A DNA stretch of 28,462 nt, taken from NCBI GenBank assembly GCA_035763085.1, contig DASUBV010000028.1:1-28462 (forward strand). Direction: 5' to 3'. Numbering within the stretch: position 1 is the first letter of the stretch; the number at the start of each line of letters is the position of its first letter. Position numbers and translations under genes: made by a program. The notes beneath the pieces are model-generated. The model was given only the letters and a program-made list of their open reading frames with translations, had not been told where the DNA came from and did not search any database. Source of the DNA: DASUBV01 sp035763085. GTDB lineage: Bacteria; Actinomycetota; Actinomycetes; Streptosporangiales; Streptosporangiaceae. This document shows, piece after piece, positions 1-5,888 of this stretch.

Positions 1-30
1 CCGGCAGCCCGGGCGCGTCCGGCCAGCTGA

Positions 31-42
31 CCGATTAATCGG
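31..42. promoter_or_regulatory. 12-bp perfect palindrome, possible operator
   Basis: CCGATTAATCGG is its own reverse complement and is AT-centred in very GC-rich DNA. It lies about 85 bases upstream of the first gene start, just before a tandem repeat. This is the shape of a repressor dimer site, but no regulator can be named. Confidence 0.4.
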
Positions 43-65
43 CGCCACCAGCGCAGTCTTCTCTA

Positions 66-113
66 GTGAGACACCGATCCGGTGAGACACCGGTTCGGTG
101 AGATACCGAGCGC
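66..113. repeat. three tandem 16-bp repeats, probable operator array
   Basis: Three consecutive 16-base units begin GTGAGACACCGATCCG, GTGAGACACCGGTTCG and GTGAGATACCGAGCGC. The second unit with its flank forms the dyad CGGTG-AGA-CACCG (80-92). The copies at 64-76 and 96-108 are near matches, so three dyads are spaced 16 bases apart. The array ends 13 bases before the probable ATG at 127 and overlaps its leader. Regular dyads directly in front of a gene suggest a transcription-factor array. The factor is unknown; the sigma factor encoded downstream is not expected to bind such a dyad. Confidence 0.55.
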
Positions 114-126
114 TGAGGAGGCGGCC

Positions 127-849
127 ATGGCCTTTCCCGACATCGTGACCCGTGAGCAGTGGCTGGAGGCCCGGCGGCAGCTGCTGGCCAGGGAGAAGCA
201 GGCGACCCGGGAGCGGGACGCGCTGAATGCCGAGCGGCGGCGGCTCCCGATGGTGGCTGTCGAGAAGGACTATGTGCTGGACGGGCCGGACGGCAAGGTC
301 ACCCTGGACGGCCTGTTCGGGGACCGCCGCCAGCTGATCGTCCAGCACGTCATGTTCGGGCCGGACTGGGATGCGGCCTGCCCGGGCTGCACGGCGTCGA
401 TCGATGAGATCTCCGCCGGCTTCCTGGAGCACCTGCGGTCCCGGGATACTGAGTTCGCCATGGTCTCGCGCGCACCGCTGGACAAGCTGGAGAAATACCG
501 GGCCTTCCGGGGCTGGACGGTGCCCTGGTACTCCTCCTACGGCAGTGACTTCAACTACGACTTCCAGGCCACCCTGGACAAGGCTAAGAACCTGCTGACC
601 TACAACTACCGGGAAGAGCCTGGCCTGCTCGAGGAGGATTCCTCGACCGAGGTTCCGGGGTTCAGCTGCTTCCTGCGCGACGATGACCGGGTCTTCCACA
701 CTTACTCGACCTGGGCGCGGGGCACCGACGTCCTCGGCAGCACCTACTCCCTGCTCGACCTGACGGCGCTGGGCCGGCAGGAGGACTGGGAGGAGCCCAA
801 GGGCCGGGCACCGCGGCTGCACGGCCCCGACCCGACGTTCAGCGACTGA
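127..849 (+). CDS. DUF899 family thioredoxin-like protein
   Basis: This encodes 240 residues of the DUF899 family, cytosolic proteins with a thioredoxin-like fold and no firmly established reaction. Visible marks are an N-terminal charged helix (residues 8-40), the DYVLDGPDG segment near 48, a CPGC motif at 85-88 in the position of a thioredoxin active site, and the family-typical aromatic stretch WYSSYGSDFNYDF near 135-147. I chose ATG 127 because GAGGAG at 115-120 sits six bases upstream. A GTG at 82 is in frame but lies inside the tandem repeat and lacks a ribosome site. The stop overlaps the sigma-factor start by one base (TGATG), so the two are probably translated together. A redox or stress role is inference. 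Confidence 0.85.
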   Translation: MAFPDIVTREQWLEARRQLLAREKQATRERDALNAERRRLPMVAVEKDYVLDGPDGKVTLDGLFGDRRQLIVQHVMFGPDWDAACPGCTASIDEISAGFLEHLRSRDTEFAMVSRAPLDKLEKYRAFRGWTVPWYSSYGSDFNYDFQATLDKAKNLLTYNYREEPGLLEEDSSTEVPGFSCFLRDDDRVFHTYSTWARGTDVLGSTYSLLDLTALGRQEDWEEPKGRAPRLHGPDPTFSD

Positions 850-1865
850 TGCGCGAGGACGAGTTCGGCGAGCTGGCCGCCACCTACCAGGCCGAGCTGC
901 GGGCCCACTGCTACCGGATGCTCGGCTCGGTGCATGACGCGGAGGACGCGCTGCAGGAAGCGCTGGTGCGCGCGTGGAAGGGCATCGGCTCTTTCGAGGG
1001 ACGCTCATCGGTGCGGTCCTGGCTGTACGCCATCGCCACCAACACCGCGCTGGACATCGCCCGGCACCGGTCGCGCCGCGAGTTCGCGGTGGACATGGGC
1101 GCGCCGGCCGGGCCGGGCGCCGGGCTGGACACGCCGCTCACCGACCTGCCCTGGCTGGAGCCCTATCCGGATCAGTGGCTGGGGACTAGCAGCCAGCCCT
1201 CCCCGGAAGCCCGGTACGAGCAGCGGGAGAGCATCGAGCTGGCGTTCGTCGCCGCCCTCCAGCACCTGCCGGCCCGCCAGCGCGCCGTCCTCGTCCTGCG
1301 TGAGGTCGCCGGGTTCTCGGCGGCGGAGATCGCCAGCCTCCTTGGCACGTCGGCGGCCTCGGTGACCAGCGCCCTGCAGCGGGCCCGGGCCACCCTGCAG
1401 GCGCGGCTGCCGCCCGGGAGCCAGCAGTCAGCGCTGCGCACGCTCGGCGATCAGCGCACCCAGCAGCTCGTCCGCCAGTACGCCGACGCGGTCGAGCGCG
1501 GTGACATCGAGGCACTGACGGGCCTGCTCACGCAGGACGTGACCTGGTCCATGCCGCCGGTGCCGACCTGGTTCCGGGGCCTGGAGCCGGTGCGGGACTT
1601 CCTGGCCAGGTATCCGCTCACCGATCGCTGGAAGCACCGCCCGGTCCGGGCCAGCGGCCAGCTCGCCGTCGCCGGCTATGTGTACGACGAGGACCTCAGC
1701 AGGTTCATCCCGGCTGCCATCGACGTGCTCACCCTGGATGGCGACAAGATCGCCGCCGTGACCGGGTTCCTGACCGCCGACCTTCTCGACCCGGCGGATG
1801 CCGGGGACTGGATCTCCGGTGCGGAGCTGTTCGGGCGCTTCGGCCTTCCCGCGGATCCGCCGTGA
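849..1865 (+). CDS. ECF RNA polymerase sigma factor with C-terminal SnoaL-like domain (SigG-like)
   Basis: This is a 338-residue ECF sigma factor. Region sigma2 spans about 14-78, with YRMLGSVHDAEDALQE at 22-37 (core binding) and the WLYAIATNTALD helix (-10 recognition). Sigma4 spans about 128-185, with LPARQRAVLVLREVAGFSA and the helix-turn-helix near 157-181. From about 205 a SnoaL/NTF2-like domain follows. This architecture is that of the mycobacterial SigG group, where the extra domain is thought to modulate activity in place of a separate anti-sigma factor. No anti-sigma gene is adjacent, which fits. The start overlaps the DUF899 stop, so a shared transcript is likely. The target promoters are unknown. 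Confidence 0.92.
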   Translation: MREDEFGELAATYQAELRAHCYRMLGSVHDAEDALQEALVRAWKGIGSFEGRSSVRSWLYAIATNTALDIARHRSRREFAVDMGAPAGPGAGLDTPLTDLPWLEPYPDQWLGTSSQPSPEARYEQRESIELAFVAALQHLPARQRAVLVLREVAGFSAAEIASLLGTSAASVTSALQRARATLQARLPPGSQQSALRTLGDQRTQQLVRQYADAVERGDIEALTGLLTQDVTWSMPPVPTWFRGLEPVRDFLARYPLTDRWKHRPVRASGQLAVAGYVYDEDLSRFIPAAIDVLTLDGDKIAAVTGFLTADLLDPADAGDWISGAELFGRFGLPADPP

Positions 1866-1921
1866 GGTACTAACCCGCCGGCGTGCGCACCATGATCCCG
1901 TCGCCGAGGCTGGCACGCCAT

Positions 1922-1979
1922 GCTGCCAGGCTGGATTCGGGGCTTCCGCCGCGCGCTGGCCCGGCCGGCGCCTGGCAGC
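1922..1979. other. 10-bp inverted repeat downstream of sigma gene
   Basis: GCTGCCAGGC (1922-1931) and GCCTGGCAGC (1970-1979) are perfect reverse complements separated by 38 bases that are themselves GC-rich. It lies 57 bases after the sigma stop. It could be a U-less terminator for the DUF899-sigma operon or an operator. The rest of 1866-2135 holds no gene that I can see; 2041-2075 is conspicuously AT-rich and is probably promoter DNA for the next gene. Confidence 0.35.
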
Positions 1980-2068
1980 CGCCCGAAACGCTGACCATCC
2001 AATCAGCCCTCCCGCCCGGGCGCCTCGTCCGCTGACAGGCAGCCAGATAAAGATAATTAATCAATAAC

Positions 2069-2114
2069 GGAAATTCAGGCTCAGTCACCCACGTATGGTG
2101 AATGCCTATTCACC
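2069..2114 (+). promoter_or_regulatory. leader hairpin and tentative ECF-type promoter for the membrane protein
   Basis: GGTGAAT-GCCT-ATTCACC (2097-2114) is a perfect 7-bp stem with a 4-base loop. It ends nine bases before the GGGAGG ribosome site (2124-2129) of the next gene. Upstream, GGAAAT (2069-2074), a 17-base spacer and CGTATG (2092-2097) resemble the GGAA...CGT spacing of ECF promoters. The hairpin is plain in the sequence; the promoter is a guess, and the dyad could instead be an operator. Confidence 0.35.
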
Positions 2115-2135
2115 GTCGGCCGCGGGAGGCTGTTC

Positions 2136-2507
2136 ATGCTCAGTCGCCCCCGGCAAGAAGCTCCCGGCCCGGACCGGACTGAACCAGATCCTGCGCTGGC
2201 CGCTGTGCCCGCCCGCGGACGACACGAGGAGCCCGTCCCGCTCCGGGCCCGCGCGGTGACAGCTCTGCTCGGGATCGCCTGGATCGGCAGCTCCATCGCG
2301 GCGTTCGCGATCGCCTTCGCGCTCACCGACGTGCACGGGCCGGTCCAGCCGGGCCTGCACCGGTACCAGCAGACCGGCCTCGGCGCCGCCCTGGTCGGCG
2401 CCGGCGCGGCCGGGCTGGTCTTCGTGATCGGAGCCCAGGTCAGCGTGATCCGGGACGGCCGCCGCCACCCGAACCACCAGTACAAGGGCAAGTACAGCCG
2501 GCACTGA
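2136..2507 (+). CDS. small two-helix membrane protein, function unknown
   Basis: The product has 123 residues. A proline- and charge-rich N-terminal segment (1-38) is followed by a hydrophobic helix at about 41-63, a short loop, a glycine/alanine-rich second helix at about 82-105 and a basic, histidine-containing tail. GGGAGG at 2124-2129, six bases before ATG 2136, supports the start, and codon third positions are strongly G/C. I do not recognise the family. It is followed after a zero-base gap by a 32-residue single-helix protein, so the two are likely co-translated and may form one small membrane complex (inference). Confidence 0.75.
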   Translation: MLSRPRQEAPGPDRTEPDPALAAVPARGRHEEPVPLRARAVTALLGIAWIGSSIAAFAIAFALTDVHGPVQPGLHRYQQTGLGAALVGAGAAGLVFVIGAQVSVIRDGRRHPNHQYKGKYSRH

Positions 2508-2606
2508 ATGACGATCCCGCAAACGATCCGCCACAACCGGCGCGTGTCGGTGCTCTTCCTCGTGATCGCGGTAGCCGGACTGTGGCTCCGCTATGGGCAC
2601 GGCTAG
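2508..2606 (+). CDS. 32-residue single-helix membrane microprotein
   Basis: ATG 2508 follows the preceding stop directly (TGA-ATG), and the frame runs 32 codons to TAG at 2604-2606. The product has a basic start (residues 8-12 with RHNRR), one hydrophobic stretch at about 13-27 (VSVLFLVIAVAGLWL) and a short polar end. Such a positive-inside, single-span layout is typical of genuine small membrane proteins. Reinitiation after the upstream stop would explain the lack of its own ribosome site. There is no family match that I know, and short frames arise by chance. Confidence 0.5.
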   Translation: MTIPQTIRHNRRVSVLFLVIAVAGLWLRYGHG

Positions 2607-2641
2607 GGCGTTTAGGCACGTTCTGGCCGCTGACCCTGCGG

Positions 2642-3325
2642 TCAGGCGTAGCTGAGGTCGGGGTACCAGTCGGTGCCGCGGCCGTCCGGGGTCAGGTCGA
2701 ACAGGTTCCACAGCGCCTCGGTGGTGTCCCCGTGCCGCGGATCCTGGCCCGGCTCGGCCGGCGCGTACAGCAGCTCCGAGCCCCAGAAGTGCCGGATCGT
2801 GTCACCGTCGTGCCGGAACACGTTCATCATCGGCATCTGGGAACCGTCGTCATCCTCGGCGAGGTAGTCACGGTTATAGGTATTGCCGCCCGAGGACAGC
2901 AGCTGCAGCCGGCGCCAGCCCCGGCGCCGGGCATGCTCGCGCAGACGAGGCAGCGCTGCCTTGGTGACCACGGCCAGGTTAATCCGCTGCGCCGCGTGCC
3001 CGGCGGCGCCGTCGAGCGAGTCGAGGAACTGCGTGCAGGACGGGCACGGCAGGTCCTCATCGAGCGCCCGCGGGAACATCATGCTGTAGATGACCAGCGA
3101 GTTCTTGCCGGGAGCGAACAGCTGCGACATCCGCACATCGACCGGAGCCCCGTCCGCGCCAGCCCCCTGGAACACGTAGTCCTCGGGGATGACCCCGCCG
3201 GGCGGCAGCTCGCGCCGGGCCTGCGCGACGGCCTCGGTGGCACGGCGCAGCTCGGCTTCCTGGTCCAGCAGCCGGTTCCGGGCCTGGCGGTAGTCCGCTG
3301 ACTCGCCGGGAAACGCGATGCTCAT
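2642..3325 (-). CDS. DUF899 family thioredoxin-like protein, second copy
   Basis: This encodes 227 residues. It shares with the product of 127-849 the N-terminal charged helix, the (E/K)DYVF/L element (residues 48-52), a CxxC motif (CPSC, 94-97), and the segment GGNTYNRDY in place of the aromatic stretch. The C-terminal WNLFDLTPDGRG matches the LLDLTALGR end of the first copy. The start is supported by a long purine-rich ribosome site (GAGGAGGAGAACC) directly before the ATG. The two copies are clearly diverged and have different CxxC dipeptides (PG and PS), so they are paralogues rather than a recent duplication. The reaction is unknown. Confidence 0.85.
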   Translation of the reverse strand: MSIAFPGESADYRQARNRLLDQEAELRRATEAVAQARRELPPGGVIPEDYVFQGAGADGAPVDVRMSQLFAPGKNSLVIYSMMFPRALDEDLPCPSCTQFLDSLDGAAGHAAQRINLAVVTKAALPRLREHARRRGWRRLQLLSSGGNTYNRDYLAEDDDGSQMPMMNVFRHDGDTIRHFWGSELLYAPAEPGQDPRHGDTTEALWNLFDLTPDGRGTDWYPDLSYA

Positions 3326-3425
3326 GGTTCTCCTCCTCGTCGTCGGAGCTCCTCCAGCTCAGACCGCGATAGCCGCAAGAACTCATCGCCCGGCCGGGCC
3401 CCGCAGCGGCTCCTGGGCGCCGGCC

Positions 3426-4379
3426 TCATCGGCGAGCCTCCTGCTGGTCGCCGTCCAGCAGCCCGAGTTCCGCGCGCGTCGGCAGGCCCTCCCAGTCGCC
3501 GCGCTGCGCCACGGCGAACGCGCCTGCCGTGACCGCCCGCCGCAGCCGCCCGGCGAGGTCTGCGCCGTCCAGCCGCGCCGACAGGTAGCCGGCCGTGAAC
3601 GCGTCCCCGGCGCCGACCACGTCCACCACCGGGACCTGCCGGGCCGGCTCGCGCACCCGCGCGCCGGCCGTCAGCACCTCAGCCCCGGCCGCGCCGCGCC
3701 TGACCACCACCTCGCCGGCCCCGCCCGCCAGCAGCCGCCCCGCCACCCCGGTGATGTCGTCCCCGGCCGCCTGCTCCGGCACCGCGAGCGCGAGTTCGGC
3801 GGCCGATCCCAGCACCACGTCCGCCAGCCGGGCCAGCGGTACCAGCGCCGCCCGCGCCTGGCCGGGGTCCCACAGCTGAGACCGGTAGTTGATGTCCAGC
3901 GACGTCCCCGCCCCGGCCGCCCGCGCCCGGCTCAGCACCTCGGTCACGCAGTCCAGCCCGCCCGGCGCCAGCGCTGCGGTAATCCCGGTCGCGTGCACCC
4001 ACCCGACGTCGGCGCGCAGGGCCGGCAGCACATCAGCGGCGCTGATCGCCCCGCCCGCCGAGCCGGCCCGCCGGTAGGTGACCCGCACCACCGTGCCCAC
4101 CCGCTCCTCGAAGATCAGCAGCCCGGTGCCGCGTTCGGGATCCGTCCCGGCCGCCCCGGTATCGACGCCCTCGGCGCGCAGCGTGCGGATGATCAGCGCG
4201 CCGAGCTCATCCGCGCCGACCCGGCCGGCCCACCGGACCCGGTGGCCGAGCCGGGCCAGCCCGATGGCGACGTTGGACTCCGACCCGGCCACCGACAGCC
4301 GCAGGCTGCCGCCGAGCCGCAGCGGCTGCTCGCTGCGCAGCGCGGCCATGGTCTCGCCGAAGGTCAGGATCACCGTCAC
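3426..4379 (-). CDS. kdgK: PfkB-family sugar kinase, probable 2-keto-3-deoxygluconate kinase
   Basis: The 317-residue product is a ribokinase/PfkB fold enzyme. It has FGETMAAL at the N-terminus, GSESNVAIGLARLG (32-45) as substrate-binding glycine-rich turn, LDINYRSQLW (161-170), which is typical of KDG kinases, and DVVGAGDAF (253-261) with catalytic Asp259 and the anion hole. Known members phosphorylate 2-keto-3-deoxygluconate to KDPG. The GTG start overlaps the stop of the KDPG aldolase gene by four bases (GTGA), so kinase and aldolase form one transcript and successive steps. Other PfkB sugar substrates remain possible, but the aldolase partner strongly favours KDG. Confidence 0.88.
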   Translation of the reverse strand: MTVILTFGETMAALRSEQPLRLGGSLRLSVAGSESNVAIGLARLGHRVRWAGRVGADELGALIIRTLRAEGVDTGAAGTDPERGTGLLIFEERVGTVVRVTYRRAGSAGGAISAADVLPALRADVGWVHATGITAALAPGGLDCVTEVLSRARAAGAGTSLDINYRSQLWDPGQARAALVPLARLADVVLGSAAELALAVPEQAAGDDITGVAGRLLAGGAGEVVVRRGAAGAEVLTAGARVREPARQVPVVDVVGAGDAFTAGYLSARLDGADLAGRLRRAVTAGAFAVAQRGDWEGLPTRAELGLLDGDQQEARR

Positions 4380-5098
4380 CCCGCGCCGCCCGTCCCCCCG
4401 CCGACGCCGTCCCCGGCCCCGCCAGGCCCGTCCGGCCCGCCAGCGGGGCCCGTCCGGGTCACCGCCAGGAACTCGCGAGCCCGCCCGGCCAGCGCCGCGA
4501 CCGCCTCCGCCGCCGCGGCCGGGGCCTGTGCCGCCTCCGGCCGCGTGGCATCCCCGACCAGCGGGGAGCCCGCGCCCACCGCCACCGCGCCCGCCGCCAG
4601 GTACTGCGCCGCGGCCGCCACGTCGACCCCGCCCACCGGCACGAAGGGCACCTCAGGGAACGGGTCGCGCAGCGCCCGCAGGTAGCCCGGTCCGCCCGCC
4701 GACGCCGGGAACAGCTTCACGGCCGACGCTCCGGCCGCCATAGCCGCTATGACCTCGGTCGGCGTCAGCGCCCCGGCCAGCACCGGCAGCCGGTGCCGCA
4801 CCGCGGCGGATACCGCTGTGCCCAGGCCCGGCGTGACGACGAACGCCGCCCCGGCGCTGGCCACCAGGTCCACGTCCGCCGCCGTCCGCACGGTCCCCGC
4901 GCCGATCAGCGTGCCCGGCCGGACCTGGCCGCGTGCCTGGCCGATGATGTCGGGAGCGCCGGGCGTGGTCAGCGACACCTCGATGAGCCGGACGCCCACC
5001 TCGGCCAGGGTCAGCACCGCCGCCAGGGTGGCCGCCTCGCTGGTGCCGCGGACAATGGCCAGCAGCCGCTCTTCACCCAGCTCCGCTGCCAGGTCCAT
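4376..5098 (-). CDS. eda: KDPG/KHG aldolase (2-dehydro-3-deoxyphosphogluconate aldolase)
   Basis: This encodes 240 residues and cleaves KDPG to pyruvate and glyceraldehyde 3-phosphate. Class I aldolase marks are Glu40 in RLIEVSLTTPGA, GAGTV (66-70), FVVTPG (86-91), and AVKLFPA with the Schiff-base Lys128. GGVDV (156-160) binds phosphate. The first about 200 residues correspond to the usual family length; the last about 30 are a glycine-proline tail of low complexity. The ATG is preceded by GGAGG at normal spacing. It leads the eda-kdgK pair. No edd (6-phosphogluconate dehydratase) lies in the window, so the pair more likely serves uronate or KDG breakdown, unless edd lies elsewhere. Confidence 0.9.
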   Translation of the reverse strand: MDLAAELGEERLLAIVRGTSEAATLAAVLTLAEVGVRLIEVSLTTPGAPDIIGQARGQVRPGTLIGAGTVRTAADVDLVASAGAAFVVTPGLGTAVSAAVRHRLPVLAGALTPTEVIAAMAAGASAVKLFPASAGGPGYLRALRDPFPEVPFVPVGGVDVAAAAQYLAAGAVAVGAGSPLVGDATRPEAAQAPAAAAEAVAALAGRAREFLAVTRTGPAGGPDGPGGAGDGVGGGTGGAG

Positions 5099-5164
5099 CG
5101 CCGCCTCCGTCCGGTCCGGGTGCAGGTCCAGCTGACCGTACCGCCGGACGGCCGGGCGGCGCAG

Positions 5165-5186
5165 GCCTGGCCGGGCCCGGCCAGGC
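5165..5186. promoter_or_regulatory. 22-bp perfect palindrome between eda and the PNPOx gene
   Basis: The two halves, GCCTGGCCGGG and CCCGGCCAGGC, are exact reverse complements with no loop. It sits 67 bases upstream of the eda start in the divergent gap. A loop-free dyad in front of a catabolic operon suggests a regulator site, but strong GC bias makes such palindromes easier to get by chance. Confidence 0.35.
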
Positions 5187-5342
5187 GAGGACGACCGGCG
5201 GCCCGCGGGAAATGGCCGCCTGCGCGGGCATGCCGCTGCGCGGCACCGGGCCAGCGGCTGAGCCGGCGACCGGGACCACGAGGCCCGCTGCCCCGGCAGT
5301 CCGCTGTCCCCGGCCTGCTGCCCCGGCCCACGGCGCGGCGAG

Positions 5343-5400
5343 CCGGGACCTTCGTCCCGGGCCGGCTGCCGGACGTCCCTGGACGGGACGGCGGCGTCCC
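5343..5400 (+). promoter_or_regulatory. DosR/DevR-like box pair upstream of the PNPOx gene
   Basis: CCGGGACCTTCGTCCCGG (5343-5360) is a perfect 7-4-7 dyad whose core GGGACCTTCGTCCC has the form of the DosR (DevR) box, GGGAC-N4-GTCCC. A second, looser dyad, GGGACGGCGGCGTCCC, lies at 5385-5400, with centres 41 bases apart, about four helical turns. DosR-type sites are often paired. Both precede ATG 5437. Regulation by a hypoxia or nitric-oxide responsive DosR system is inference; no dosR/dosS gene is in the window. Confidence 0.6.
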
Positions 5401-5436
5401 CGGCACAGTGAGAGAAGCGGCGAAGGAGCGTGGGAC

Positions 5437-5871
5437 ATGCCCGGACATGCCAAGGCGACCATGGAGAAGCTCGACGAGGCCGAGTGCCTGCGGCTGCTGT
5501 CCCTCAAGGTCATCGGCCGGCTCGCCTACGTCGGCCGGTATGACCTGACGGTGCTGCCTGTCAACTACCGCCTGGTCGACGGCGCCATCTTGTTCCGCAC
5601 CGCGCAGGACAGCCTGACCGGCGAGGACCTGCGCACCGGCATCCGCAATGCCGAGTTCCACGTGGCCTTCGAGGTCGACCAGTTCGACGAGAGCGCCCGC
5701 GAGGGCTGGAGCGTCCTGGTCCAGGGGCCCGCGCACCACCTGGACAGCGCGGACGAGCAGGCGGCCGGCCTGGCCGCCGGCGTCCAGTCCTGGCCGCCCG
5801 GCGAGAAGGACCACTTCATCAAGATCACCCCCGCGCGGCTCACCGGCCGCCGGGTCCGCCAGCCGGTCTGA
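5437..5871 (+). CDS. pyridoxamine 5'-phosphate oxidase family flavin-binding protein
   Basis: This encodes 144 residues of the split-barrel PNPOx-like family that binds FMN or F420. Visible hallmarks are the N-terminal LDEAECLRLLSLKVIGRLAY, PVNYRLVDGAILFRT (flavin-binding strands) and VAFEVDQFDES followed by GWSVLVQGPAHHL. The ATG at 5437 has GAAGGAG eight bases upstream; longer in-frame extensions run through the operator region and are unlikely. Proteins of this type occur in DosR regulons of actinobacteria, which agrees with the box upstream. It converges on the antiporter gene with a 17-base gap. The substrate is unknown; a flavin- or F420-dependent redox role is likely. Confidence 0.85.
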   Translation: MPGHAKATMEKLDEAECLRLLSLKVIGRLAYVGRYDLTVLPVNYRLVDGAILFRTAQDSLTGEDLRTGIRNAEFHVAFEVDQFDESAREGWSVLVQGPAHHLDSADEQAAGLAAGVQSWPPGEKDHFIKITPARLTGRRVRQPV

Positions 5872-5888
5872 CGCCGGGTCGCGCTGGC

